A stretch of 64,000 nt of DNA, taken from contig CM060895.1 of assembly GCA_030762935.1 (NCBI GenBank), positions 41,840,001-41,904,000 of the forward strand, written 5' to 3'. The stretch is from Hymenopus coronatus. Its lineage: Eukaryota > Arthropoda > Insecta > Mantodea > Hymenopodidae. Made by a program: the position numbers and the translations under genes. The notes beneath the pieces were generated by a model that ran no database searches, was not told where the DNA came from, and worked only from the letters and a program-made list of their open reading frames with translations. Below are positions 36,129 to 47,952 of the stretch, piece by piece (position 1 is the first letter of the stretch; each line of letters begins with the position of its first letter).

Positions 36129-36274
36129 AATTTAAAAATCCACCATTGAACAGTGTTAAAACATTGTACCTCTCACACAGTGGCAACAGGAAGAGGTAGC
36201 AAGAAGGAAGGAGCTTCAGTCACCCAGCTGCTGAAAATGAGGATGAATCTCCTTGAAAACATTTATTTTTCTTC

Positions 36275-37250
36275 CTGCCCTTGCCCCATAATAACTTCCT
36301 ATTGGCCCTCAGCTTAGACTACACTGCTCCAGTGTACCATCTTGTTTATTTATATGTATATTGGAGATAGTTTATTGTTGTATGTTACATAATATTTTCT
36401 GTGGGATCTGTTTTCTTTTATGTGTTGTTAGGTTTGCAACAAGCATACCTTTCTGTTTATACCAGGACAAGGGAAATTAACAAAGAATCTCTGAAATTAG
36501 GATAATTAATACAGTAAGAATATACTTCTAAGATCACTTTATGAATCATTTTAGGAACAAATTAATTCCTTAAATACTCATTAATACACTTAATAAATGC
36601 AATAACCGGTGTTTTACATATGCACACACCATTATAATACAATTACTCATATCAACTGGTTAAAGATAATATACAATGTTTATATAAAAACAAAAAAGCC
36701 AACAATCATTTTAACATTACTGTACAACTTACAGTGTAACCTCATCTAATTAACATGTTGGTACACAACTTCAAAACACAGGCACTAGATTTCTATATTT
36801 TATGAAGTTCACACACTTCACATTTAACAGTTTTGAAATGTTGTCACTTTTAAAAAATACGTACCATTTTTAACGGTTCAGCTGGATAAATATTAGGCCT
36901 AAATGTTTATATTTTGACTATTTTGGAGTATAGCACCCTGTACCCATTTTACTATACCATAAGCTTACTTGTTTTAATCCTCAGCTTCTTTAATGTTTTT
37001 AACATCTGCAAGCATTTAAGTACAATCTAAGCACCTCAAGTAATTATATTATTTTTACTCTTTGTAGGAATGCTGTTCCAAGTTTTTGCAGTAATGCTGT
37101 ATGGAGTCATTACTTTGCTCTCTTTCCCATTCCTGTGTACATAGTGAACCACCCAGAAATGTCTCTGTACAGCTTTATTTCATGAATTAACAGACTTTAT
37201 CTACAATGCAATAAGTTATAATCTGCCTTAACTTATAGTAGCTATCATTA
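36275..37250. other. Intergenic, nothing recognised
   Basis: AT-rich spacer between the LINE-containing fold-back and the mariner-derived fold-back. Confidence 0.5.
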
Positions 37251-37254
37251 TCTA

Positions 37255-38018
37255 CAAGGGTTGGAACTTACATCTTTAACGGTGCCTGTTATGTTGACAG
37301 TTCGAATGGAGCAATCTACTACCTGACAAATCTCTGGAACAGTTCTGAAGTGCATGCCACAAGTGTTCTTTCATCTTCAGTAAAACAAGTCAAAGTCAGA
37401 AGGACTTAAGTCCAGTATCACTGCTTCTTTTTCAAAACTGCTCGCAGGTTGTGTTCCAAAAATGAACAGTAATACTATGCAATGTTGGTTTGCTGTGGAG
37501 GTATGTATGTGTTATGGTGTCCCATCATACACAAGAAACATTATAACTTTCACACTGCTGGGGTTCTGGGTTCCATCTTTTGATCTTTGTCTTCAAACTT
37601 TTTCTCATCTAAAGTGACATTTTCTGAAAACCCACCCTTCATTTTGCACAACGATGCTCAGCCGCATACAGTGCAAACTGTGGCTGATTTGTTCCTCAAT
37701 GGACTGGGATGTGCTCCACCATCCACTATACTTCCCGGACTTAAGACCTTGTGACTTTGACTTGATTTTGAAGATGGAAGAAACCACTTTGTGGCATTCG
37801 CTTCAGAACTGTTCCAGAGATTTGTCAGGCAGTAGATCGCTCCATTCAAACTATCAACACAAAAGGCACTGCTAAAGGTATCTTATGACTTCCACATTAC
37901 TGGCAATGGATTGTACACAATGCTATGACTACTTTAAAGAACAGCAAAACTTTGTAACATGTCTCTCTTTTGTATCAGTTCTAAATAATAGTTCTCAATA
38001 TGCAAGTTCCAACCCTTG
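37255..38018 (+). mobile_element. Mariner-derived element with inverted 3' duplication
   Basis: The terminal repeats are CAAGGGTTGGAACTTRCAT and its complement, each flanked by TA (37253-37254 and 38019-38020). Inside, a plus-strand fragment reads HNDAQPHTVQTVADLFL and GWDVLHHPLYFPDLRPCDFD, which are the second and third Asp blocks of a mariner transposase. The left part (37297-37410) is the reverse complement of 37735-37860, so this is a deletion derivative with a long internal inverted repeat. About 764 bp in all. Confidence 0.8.
37620..37960 (+). pseudogene. Mariner transposase C-terminal fragment
   Basis: Only the C-terminal third is present: FILHNDAQPHTVQ (second catalytic Asp region), then GWDVLHHPLYFPDLRPCDFD (third Asp region, family YSPDLxPxDF), then FRTVxEI-like text in another frame. 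The N-terminal helix-turn-helix regions and first catalytic Asp are absent. Stops are common. Confidence 0.65.
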
Positions 38019-38261
38019 TATACATATTGTAAAATTAACCAAAATGTTTCTGATAACTTTACATAAACAATCACATTTTTAAAACTAATTTGTATGTGCG
38101 GGCATGTGTGAGTGCATCACAGAGAAAGAATGGCCTCTATGGCATCTTAATTACGCCCCACAAAAAGAAAATTCTGATAGGGCGTAAAATTAAAAACTTG
38201 AAACCTCTCACATATTATTCTTTTACTTAAAAGATGTTGCTAAACAAAATGCTTATAAATT

Positions 38262-38515
38262 GCCTCAGAATTCTTCTTCTCAATCTAGAGGTCCTGAGTT
38301 TGATTCCTAGCAGGGGTGGAGAAGTTTCCTTTTACCTAATTATTCTCTATTCCCCATAAAGTCTAGAGAGAATGTGGGAGTGAATGTGATGTGTTTCATA
38401 ATATAATACTGAAAAAAATAATGTTCATAAACCCTAGAGTTAGCAAGCAAAACACCAGCAGTTGTTTCATAAGTTAAAGCCCCTGATATAACCACAAAAG
38501 CTACATAAATGAGAC
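38262..38515 (+). repeat. tRNA-derived SINE, family B copy 2
   Basis: Carries TCTAGAGGTCCTGAGTTTGA (B-box region), the GTGGGAGTGAATGTG segment and AACCCTAGAGTTAGCAAG, AAAACACCAGCAGTTGTTTC, matching 17641-17930. The A-box part of the head is poorly preserved. Confidence 0.65.
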
Positions 38516-38519
38516 AATT

Positions 38520-41500
38520 TAAAAAAAAAAATAAAAAGGTTTATAAGCATTAAATTTTTGAAATATTTTTAAATTACAAGTTTTGATTGGATGAATATTT
38601 AGGCAATGCATCTGTGAAATTTGACCAAAAATTGTGGATTTTTTTTTTTTTTTTTCCGCCATATGAATTCTTAACTTTAAGAAAATAGATTGTTTTTGCA
38701 ATTTGGCACATTTTAGCTACCAATTAATTGAAGCAATAAATAGATAGGTGCATCCTTTTAAAAGGCACTCCCAACTTTAAACCTTGTTTTCTTGTTAACT
38801 TTTTCCAACACTTTTCCATATTCAAAATGCTTCACACAATGCAATTTTTCACTAATTTGTTTAAACAATTTTACACTGCCTGTCAAAGCAAACTAAAGAA
38901 AATGGTTGTACACTTTTTCAAAATAATGCTCCAATTTTGAGAAATAAATTATCACATTTTGAAAATTCAAGTTTTGGAGAGTATGAAACATTATTCTAAA
39001 CTAATTAGGTTTGATATTAAAAAAATATATGATACATCTATTTATTAACTCATTTAATTAAAACCAGTTATTTTTATTTTTTAAAATGCATAATGTGCTT
39101 CAATTTCATTAGAACACAGAATTTAGACATTAAAAATTATTTAAATAATCATTTAAACTAGAATTTTGGTACACAGCAAGATTATTGTCATTACTGTGTA
39201 CAATAACTGGTCTAAATTTCAATACGAATCTTGCATATTGCATACTGTTGATTTTCCAAATTTCACAGATGAATAACCATAAGAAATTATACCAACTTTA
39301 CTTTATTAAACTGGTTAACATAAAAAAATAAAAGTAGATTTAATTGTTAGCATAAGGAAAAGTGAGAATTTGTGCACTATTAAAACTTTTACATTTGATT
39401 TGAATTTTACTGACCTTTCAGAAGAAAAAAAAATGTGTCATTACTAGTTTTCAAAACATTACACAATGTGCACATTGCGCACAAATAGTGGAAGGGAAAG
39501 AGCAATATATATGTGGCAGGGTTAAGATAGTGGAAGACAGAGAAATACCTTTGCATTTAATGTAATAATATATGCAGAGCAATGGATTCTATTAAAAGAG
39601 AGACGGAAAGGCTCCAGAAAAAATATTAATTTTAATAAATTAAACCAACTGACACCCAACAACCTTCACTATTTCCTTATGACCAAAGTGCACAATGATA
39701 TTATCTCAGGTGTAAAGGCAGTAGAAGAAAAGTATTATAAAGTTGTTTAGAACAAAGAATACATGAAAGGTTCATTGTTCAAAGATAGAAGGTGAATATA
39801 CTACAAACTGGTTTTCTCTAGTCATTTTTTTTTATTGGGAATGATTCCAATATTACTTCCCAGATGGATGATATTGTCTGGTATAAAACTAGAAAAACAA
39901 ACCAAAGCAGCAGGGCTGTACAGTTAGTTTCTCAAAAATACCTGGCATTATATGGCGCCATAGTTAATAGTTAAAAAAATAAATTAAAATACTCCTCTAA
40001 GATAAGGATGATATGTTAAGCGTTTTAATAAAACCTATGTGTTTATGTGTTAATACACTCAACATGATAAACAAGTCTCACTAGATATGCACTAGAGGAT
40101 ATAGATTACTAAGTTTAAGCACCAAGCTTCTATTCACATGGGAATTTAAGAGATATTAAATTTTACCAACAAAAATCTGAACAATAGTGACAAAGAATAC
40201 ACACATTTTATTTAGCATAAAAAATTAATTGCAATTGTCAGAATTATTGTTGCACCATTAAGGACCTTCAGGAATAGAACTACAATATTCTGCAAAACTA
40301 TTCTCACACTCAAAAAGCATAATGATCTTTCTATTGTTGGTCTAGGTGTCAATTTACAACAGTATTATAATAAAACAATTAACATGAGCAGAAATCATTT
40401 CTATGTTCACGTTGGCTATGGCTAAATATTTTTAACCAAAAGCATAACTTGATTTATCATTTCGCATGACTTTCAAATTTAGAAATAAGCAGTTTTCTTA
40501 TATTGTATAAGTAACATTACAGTAAAATAAAAGTTACTTCAGGATTCTGACAGCAGCCAGATTGCATGTGGTGAAAATGTAATAGGGAAAGGAGGAAGTA
40601 TGGTCAAGATTCCTACAACTGATCGAGTTTGATCTGGTCAAAGCCCAAAGCTAAAGAAACGTTATAGTTTACCACTCAGTCTAGGCTTGTAAGACAAAAA
40701 TGATAATTAATTCTACACAAACTATTATAATTCTGCTACTCTGAACATATCATCTAAGTACTTCATTTGTAGGTGTTTCTATGTGCCGTGCCCTGCTCTG
40801 ATATGAGCCTGATCAGCTTTTATCAATTGGTCTAAGGGCTGTGCAAGCCTTTGTAGACTGAACATTATGTATAAAGGATAGGGAACAGAGTAAGTTTTCA
40901 GCCAAATGAGGCAGATGTTGAACAAATCTAACTTGCATTTAGTGGTGTGGCTTTTAACTGGTATGCTCATTGAATACCATAGAAATCTGCTCTCTCCTCC
41001 TTCTAGTGCAGAGAGAAATAGCCATCAGGATCCTAAACTAGTGTTAACTTCATCACAGAGTTGCATTATAGAGATATAAAGTAATGTAGCTAGCTAATAT
41101 CCATATTTTCACGTGTAATATTGCACTATCAGCTGATGCACCTCAAGTTTTAAAGATTTTTTTTCTTTCTGTATATAGGTACTTAATATTTTCACTAAAA
41201 GAACTGGCATAATAATTAATAATGATAATAATAATAATAATAATAATGACAGCAATTAATAATAATAACAATAAAACAACAACACAAAATCTTGGACTGC
41301 TATTGCAACAATTTTAAGATCACCTCGGTGCCTCGTCCAACTTTCACTCCATCCATCTGCTCAAACTTTTAAGTTTCAGTTTTACATACTTACTTTTCTA
41401 CAGTGTTTGTTTTCCCTACCAACCATCAGCAGTTTGCATTCAAACTAGTCCTTAAGTGACATATGTGGATTATAAGACAATGTTTAAAATACACATATTA

Positions 41501-42590
41501 ATGTGAAACAAAACAGGAACCATGTTACTGAAAAGTATATTCATGTTTATTAAGTAACTATTTGGTATTTTGGAAATGAAAAGACTCTTAAATATTTCAT
41601 GGGACAAAAATGCAAAATTCTGAAAGAAGAGACACAAAATAATAGCAAGATTTAGTGTAAGTCTAGAATCATCTTTTCTTAATTCCGCAAATAATAATTC
41701 AAGTACAAATATTTCAAAGTCAAAAACAGGCATTTGAGTAAAAAATATGCATAAAAACACACATACGTAGTGTAGGTGGAATCATAATGAACTTATTCTA
41801 CTACTAAATTTATATAAAATCTGCTGGTTAACCAAACAGACTTACCCTATATGAAATGAGGATCTTTGTAGTATGCTCAGAATGTTCTAAGAAATTATGT
41901 TCTGGTGGCTTTGTTTTTGTTTCTTGTGTAAACTGCTTTCTTTTTTTATCTAGAGCAATTTTATGAATGGCAATTGTAAGTGTATAGATTATATTTTCTT
42001 CAGGACATTTTGGATAAAAAGTACCCACACAATTATATTTATTGCTTTAATTCTACACTATTAAGTAATACACGCCTCATACCTTAGAACTTAAATTTTC
42101 TATAGCTCTTTAAAGAAATGTTTCATCTCTTTCCAATAATAAATTCTGATGCTTAAAACCACCATTATAGTGAATTAGATGCACTGAAATTTCTGCTTTC
42201 TCTTCTGTATTTATTACTTTTATTTTTTGTTTTGTTGCTGTAATGCTTTAGCAGAAATGCAATCCAACTGTAGAAAATTCTGTAAATAGGAACTGAGATT
42301 TACTTTGCAACAAGACAGATTATTCCTTAAAGCTTTATACATCAAACCATTAATCCCACAAAATTCTTTTCAGAACATTAGAACATTTTGTATGCCAGTT
42401 GAGTGAACAAAAAATGCTTTTGAAGAACTTGAAAATACAACAATTATATACTTAACTGTGCATTATTTCCCTCCCCTCCTGCCCCCACAAGTACAATGGA
42501 ATGACTGTTTTTCATTTTACTTTTACATCTAAAATGATGTAAAATTAATGTAATTTTGAATACTGGAAGTGGTACACTGTGAAGCTAGCA
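38520..42590. other. Intergenic, AT-rich, no gene seen
   Basis: Long AT-rich stretch with an (A)n/(T)n pair at 38519-38655. On the minus strand there are several AATAAA sites (for example 42038-42043), so the low-coordinate end could include an extended GCLC 3' UTR. Nothing else supported. Confidence 0.45.
41213..41285. repeat. AAT/ATA microsatellite
   Basis: An imperfect (AAT)n array of about 70 bases, with a GAT and a GACAGC interruption, ending in (AAC)n-like units. Confidence 0.9.
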
Positions 42591-42591
42591 A

Positions 42592-42803
42592 TTAGTTTTT
42601 AATTGGTAGTCGAATATACACACATGTGCTTCACAAAAACTTACTTTTACGCAGAACTAGTTTCGCATGCGTGTTACATGCATTGTCTACTGCTTTCGAA
42701 AGCAGTAGACAATGCATGTAACACGCATGCGAAACTAGTTCTGCGTAAAAGTAAGTTTTTGTGAAGCACATGTGTGTATATTCGACTACCAATTAAAAAC
42801 TAA
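42592..42803. repeat. Perfect 212-bp palindrome (106-bp arms, no spacer)
   Basis: Centred between 42697 and 42698 (CTGCTTTC|GAAAGCAG). Every base from 42592 to 42803 pairs with its mirror position. The match stops abruptly at 42591/42804. A 12-base direct repeat TAAAATTAATGT flanks the structure (42540-42551; 42801-42812, overlapping the arm). No coding content. It lies 390-600 bases downstream of the GCLC stop on the minus strand. Confidence 0.95.
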
Positions 42804-42813
42804 AATTAATGTG

Positions 42814-42819
42814 TTTATT
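42814..42819 (-). promoter_or_regulatory. Gclc: Candidate GCLC polyadenylation signal
   Basis: AATAAA on the minus strand (TTTATT on the plus), about 375 bases after the GCLC stop and just before the palindrome. A second candidate is at 42038-42043, which would place the palindrome inside the 3' UTR. Confidence 0.35.
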
Positions 42820-43192
42820 TCCTCTGTTCTGCTGTTTTTAAATGTCCTCACTTCTTTTGGGCATTCAGTATTATTCGAAATCAATATTTAAAAAAAATAT
42901 TAAACTATCACATATAAAAGCATATTAACATTAAATTATCAAAAAGAATGTGTTACTATGTATTTAACTAAAGGCACAGAAGTACTCAATTACAATCAGT
43001 CATCTCTAGATGTGTTCCAGCTTTTACTTCTAGCAATATTTTAATTGCATTTAATTTTGTCACTGTCACAATCAATTCTGAAACACTGTGTTCTCAAAAA
43101 GCATTTTTAGTACACATTCATATAACATATATATATGAATGAATCAAGTTTTGGTTAAATGTTAAGTCAAAAAACAACTACTTAGGTAATAT

Positions 43193-43367
43193 TTAACATT
43201 CACCATTCATTGCTTCAGCTTTTTGTACTGCCACAGGGATAGATTCCTGAGTTTTCGACTGTAGACTTGTCCCCAAAAGCTCTGGACACGGAATTTCACC
43301 AGTTTGTATTCCATGTATCTCTTTCAGGAGGTCATAATTTATGTGCTCTGTGATCATAGAGTCAAAC
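43193..43367 (-). CDS. Gclc: GCLC, terminal exon with stop
   Basis: Read on the minus strand, the exon follows CTTTTACTCAG, completes an Arg codon and encodes FDSMITEHINYDLLKEIHGI, then QTGEIPCPELLGTSL, and a tail ending AMNGEC before TAA. The CPELLG motif and the preceding DSxITExxNYxLL segment match the C-terminus of the GCL catalytic subunit (vertebrate form: CECPELLGSAF). The tail after CPELLG is longer and differs from vertebrate sequences. The frame with the previous exon is exact. Confidence 0.9.
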
Positions 43368-43465
43368 CTGAGTAAAAGAAAAAAAGAAAGAAAAAAAAAA
43401 AAAGCATGATTTAAAAGACATGTACTATATTTCTTCAAATTTAAGGCAACATATTTACTTTCTCC

Positions 43466-44080
43466 AATGCTTACCTACAGTAAGTAGAGGAAGCATTATG
43501 TTCCACCTATAAATTTAGCACTGGAATTTCACCAGAAGTATGCATTTTGAGGCATCTTGATTTTATGCATATGCATATTTAACTTGGTATTTAAGTTCAA
43601 TGTGTTCCAAGGATGCAATACAAAGGTTTTTATGGAGGCCCTCCCGCCACAACTTACCTTTTACATGTAACAATTTTTAATTTCTTTTATATTCTCAAAA
43701 ATTACTTTAAGAATTTTGATTAAAATACCACATGTTTAAGGTATCTGCATGACAAAATGTAGATCTTGAATTCTCTATGATCAGCCTGAATGACTTCCAC
43801 TAAGCTTAAAGATATAGGTTAAATCTTACCACACAAAATGAGTAGGTTTTACACACTTAGTCAAAAATTTTCTTGGTATTGAACTTTTCCAAGATATTTT
43901 TTGTTACTGGTTTAAATTTTCAAAACTTATTCTTGTTTCAATTGGAGATCACTATTAACTTTTAGTCATAGTCATCAGATAGTATGAAATTTCAAAGGCA
44001 TCACTTAGCAATTCCACTTTTTTAAAAACCTGCCTATTGCAGGCACTGAAACTTAAAGATGAATTTCTTTATTTACTGTA
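43466..44080 (+). repeat. Dispersed repeat R, copy 2
   Basis: Contains AGTAAGTAGAGGAAGCATTA, CACCAGAAGTATGCATTTTG, AACTTGGTATTTAAGTTCAA and ATTAAAATACCACATGTTTA, in the same order as copy 3 at 51763-52470. It ends at CTGTATTTATCTGAACACAA (44076 on), which is also where copy 3 ends. Located in the last GCLC intron. Confidence 0.65.
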
Positions 44081-44611
44081 TTTATCTGAACACAAGACAA
44101 TTCCCTTTTTCTTAACTTAATTAATACTATGTCAGATCAGATATATTCTGCCTGAAGCTTTTCCTAGCAGTTCAGCCTTCTTGACACACGCCCCGAAGAG
44201 ATTCTGCAGTTACCAACCAGAAGTTTGGCATTTGCATGCTGCAAGACAAAATATGTGTAACACCCTCCTCTGGAGCTAGCTGAACGTTTGTAAATATGGC
44301 AGTCTTCCAATGTGACATGTGCAAGTTATCTGAAAGATTGCAAATATAGCAATATTCCTCTACTCTTCAAAAATGAGTGTTAGTGTTTGGAAAGATTGTT
44401 AATAAGGATACTGTAAGATAAGTCGCATACAGGTCTGACAGCAAAATGGTCAGTGTGCACATTCAACTGCGTAGTGATTAAGATAAGCAATGATAAAGCA
44501 GAACAAACATGAAAATGTGTTCTTACTTATTAAAACATTACTGGCATGCCTGCACCCCAAAGATCAACAAGAGTGTCCCATGCTTTGGTTCGTCGAGAGA
44601 GAGAGATGTAA

Positions 44612-45235
44612 AGCTTAAGGGCGCCCAACCTATAAGATTATTAGCGCTCGATAAAGTTTTTACATAAAATTTAACGTTGCACTAAAAGATCATGGTAAAA
44701 TGAATATTAAAACCCGTTAAGATAGCCCCCTGTAGTTAAAACGTTAAAAACGGTCCAGTAGGTTAAATATAAAATAAAACTACATATTGCCAAAGCGGTA
44801 AAATGGAAATAAGACACTATACGACATATTAAACTTGTCGCTAGAAGATCATGGTAAAATGACTATTAAAACCAGTTAAGATAACCCCTGTGGTTAAAAG
44901 TTAAAAATGGTCCAGTAAGTTAAAATATAAAATAAAACTACATACTGCCAAAGTGGTATAAAAATTATATACGACCAATCATAGGGGACAGTTGAATAAA
45001 AGATAAAACACATTCCACAGTATGGAGATTGTCTGCCAAGAGGGCATGCATGACATTCGAAGGGGAGATAAAAACTGGCACTCAATTAAAATATGTTTTA
45101 CTGTCAAGGTCGCTCTGCACCGACAAACTGGAGCTGGCTCTCCTCGCAGTAAATGAGAGTGGCTAAAATGACAGCGTCCGATACGTAGGTGACATAAAAT
45201 TACCTCTTCTCAGTGGGAAGCGTGTCAAGAGGTTT
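44612..45235 (-). pseudogene. LINE 3' end relic with 158-bp internal duplication
   Basis: Minus-strand frames around 45140-45000 give CEESQLQFV, TLTVKHIL-type text and LSPLRMSCMPSWQTISILWN, resembling the C-terminal CxxC-HxxxxC finger and tail of R1/Jockey-type LINEs. Below it, a block starting GATCATGGTAAAA on the plus strand is repeated at 44689 and 44847 (period 158). The low end, CTTAAGGGCGCCCAACCTAT, is shared with 62092 on. So this is a 3' fragment of the same LINE family as 62050-62610. Confidence 0.5.
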
Positions 45236-45239
45236 TCCA

Positions 45240-45585
45240 CGCTTCCAGGAGTTGGTTCGTCGAGGACGATGACCCGGAATCAATTGATTCCAATCCCATT
45301 CCTACAACCCAATCCAAACTGATACCTGACCTATTCAACAACCACCAAGATGTATTCCCCTGGCAAAATAGGTGGAGGTCAGAATATGCTGGAGAACACA
45401 AGACTAGGGGAACCATTGAAGAATCCAACAGTCCTTGGTGCTCCCCTGTAATCTTGGTGAAGAAGAATGGTGCTTCTGCATGGACTACAGAAAGGTGAAT
45501 GCCCTCACTAGAAAGGACTGTTTCCCCTTACCCCAAATTGATGACAATATTAAGAAAATTACATCCATTATTGTTCTCTCTCTCT
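45240..45585 (+). pseudogene. Ty3/gypsy reverse transcriptase fragment
   Basis: Plus-strand frames give TIEESNSPWCSPVILVKKNG, then (next frame) FCMDYRKVNALTRKDCFPLP and QIDDNI. These match the SNSPWASPVVLVKKKDG and RFCVDYRKLNAVTKKDxYPLPRIDD blocks at the start of a Ty3/gypsy reverse transcriptase. A short deletion between the blocks causes the frameshift. The catalytic YxDD region is absent. It is a fragment in the GCLC intron, antisense to the gene. Confidence 0.8.
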
Positions 45586-45589
45586 CTTT

Positions 45590-46773
45590 CAGATTTCAGT
45601 GATCTAAATGATTTCATTAAGAAAACAGAACGGGAACAGCCTTTAATGTATGACACAAGCTAAAGCATCTGACTTGTACAGAACACTATAAGGATATTAC
45701 CATTGTCATTGCACACTGTGCACTCATTATTTGTGAATTAAAATATGCACAATTGCATCACTGCACTACCATACTTATAATGTAGGGACACAACACATGT
45801 TGTCTACAAAATACCAACTAGCTTCCTTTAACTTCTAAGGTCATATCAGAGCCTGATATGGAAATAATTACAGCTGGAAGTCTGGCACAAACAGCTGTGG
45901 AGAGTAGATGTGTATAGATGTGTCTTGCTATGTTGCAAGAATGGGTCATGAGCTGGAAGTATATCAGGCAAGAGCTGGAAGATTTAGGACAAAAAAATCT
46001 GATGTGTTCCATTCATGTAACTTTCTCTAGCTGTTCAATTTTGTTTTCCAACCATAAGTATCATAGTTATGTGTTGATTTTCTTGGTTGTGAAGCCAGAT
46101 ATTAAAAAAAAAAAAGAGGCTTTTTCACAAGCATGGAAAAGGCCACTTGAGGATAACGCGTGCACTAATGTATTTGCATAGAATTATATGCGTAAAAATA
46201 TTTGCAGCATTCAATAAAGCACATAAATTGCATCGAGCGATTGCAATTTCATACAAGAATTGCACGAAATAATTTTTAATAAAACTACAATTCTACAAAG
46301 AAAATCACAGCGATTAATTATTTGAGAAATCGCCAGGTAGTGGATCTGTGAAGCCCAACAAGCCCTGAGATAAGAGTTTATTACTAATTCAAATTAGGCA
46401 CAAGTGCAAGCAAATTTCTATTTCAAATTTAGCACAAATACGAAAAGGATCTCATGCTTCAAATGTGGCGCCAAACACAAAGCAGCTCGAGGAAAAGCAG
46501 ATCCAGTCAATAAAGAAAGAAGAACAAAAGAAGAAGCCAGTGGACTACCAAGGAGGGGATCCAAAAGCTGGAAGAGAAGCAGCCAGATTGAACTCCAGGA
46601 GGTTGGGTGACAAGAGTTAGGCAGGAATCTGAGAACAGTGATGACCGAGTATCTCGTTAACAACCAGGAGGACATCAGGGATTATTGGCTAGCAGTCACA
46701 GATGGCAGAGTGAACCATTGCACCCTTCAGTTACCACCAAGAGTCATCATTGTATTCATTGTTCCATAATTTC

Positions 46774-46808
<35 letters not shown>

Positions 46809-47385
46809 GTGTAGTAGGTTTTGCACAATTTTGAAAGGAGAGTAAGATGACAGCATTGAGACATGAAGTACACTATACAACCTTATGTTTAGTGACTTCA
46901 ATGCTAGGGTTTCATTCTCTCTTAAGATACCCAAGGCCAGATCCATGCACATGGGCTGCGTTTTGTTTAATAATTCAGTTAGTTCATGGGAGTTAGATAA
47001 CCTATTCATCATAAGGGCTGAGGGCCTCCAAGAAAGAAACTTTCTTTGATTGACAACACTGTGAAAAGACAAGTGTGAGCAAGCTCTTCTCCACCCCCCC
47101 CCCTGCCTCTGCTTCCCATAAAACTAGTCCAAAGAAAACATAAATAGTAAAATATAATCTTCTATACTTTTTGAAAAGCCTTAAATTGTCAAACACTTAT
47201 AATACTTTTCAGTCTCAGAATTTGCTAAGCCCATACTGCAATTAAGTAGACCTGTTCCTATTTGAACTGATAAGGATTTTGGGACAGTGAAATATACTGT
47301 AAATATTGATTGAGTCACTTGTAACACTTTTCCATCACTCATATTTTATTTTTGAGGACATGTTTTGGAAGTACCAAGACTGTGG
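45590..47385. other. GCLC intron, mostly unrecognised
   Basis: Contains a 29-base T tract at 46780-46808 and a poly-C run near 47093. A cysteine-bearing open frame near 46404-46610 was considered as a gag finger and not accepted. No supported gene. Confidence 0.5.
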
Positions 47386-47389
47386 TGCC

Positions 47390-47803
47390 ATGGCGTTGGA
47401 TTTAGGAACTCCTGGACAAGGATGTCTCCAGGCAGGATTTAAAAATTCATCAATTGTTCCTTGTCCTTTCAGATGTGGATTTTCTTTCAGGTTTCCAACT
47501 CCCAACTGTTTCTAGTCCTCTCAATAAAATTGGGTTCTTCTCTATGTTGTGATAAAATTTACATACGGAAAACAAAGAGACATTTGCCAACTAGGAACAA
47601 GGAAGTCCAGTCGGCAGTGGCATGACATTTTTGGAGAATGTCACAACATAGAGAAGACCCCAATTTTATTAAAAGGCACAAGAAACAGTTGGGAATTGGA
47701 AACCTGAGAGAATATTCGCATCTGGAAGAACATGAAACAATTGATGAATTTTGAAATCCTACTTGGAGAAATCTTTGTCCAGAAGTTCCAAAATCCACCA
47801 CCA
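47390..47803. mobile_element. Fold-back repeat, arms about 163 bp
   Basis: The arms 47390-47552 and 47640-47803 are reverse complements at roughly 80% identity by eye (shared: AATTCATCAATTGTT, CAGGTTTCCAA, CCCAACTGTTTCT, TTCTCTATGTTGTGA). The spacer is about 87 bases. The minus-strand reading of the right arm (SQLFLVPFNKIGV) recalls a fragment of a retroelement frame, but no family could be assigned. Confidence 0.75.
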
Positions 47804-47952
47804 GAAGCATCTACTGTAACACAGATAATCATGACAATAGCAGTCGAAAAGTTGATAATAGAAGCAACGGTACTTGTCCTTAATAATAAAATGTAAGAGA
47901 TAGAAAAGTATTACAATCGATTCAAATCAATACTTAACTTACATGTTCTTAC

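Larger units (their letters stand above)
33238..36270. mobile_element. Fold-back-like inverted arms enclosing a LINE
   Basis: The left arm (33238-33400) and right arm (36133-36270) are reverse complements with moderate divergence. The right arm read backwards gives TTTTCAAGGAGATTCATCCT, then CAGCAGCTGGGTGACTGAAG and GTTTTAACACTGTTCAATGG, matching the left arm. The left arm has about 20 extra bases in the middle. The arms flank the RTE-like LINE. They are not part of a normal LINE. Confidence 0.8.

Noticed and set aside
46465..46478. TGGCGCCAAACAC resembling a primer-binding site
   Set aside because: No LTR end precedes it and no retroelement frame follows.
46404..46610. Frame with CFKCG...H resembling a retroviral-type gag zinc finger
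   Set aside because: Only half the finger pattern is present and no adjacent gag or protease text could be found.
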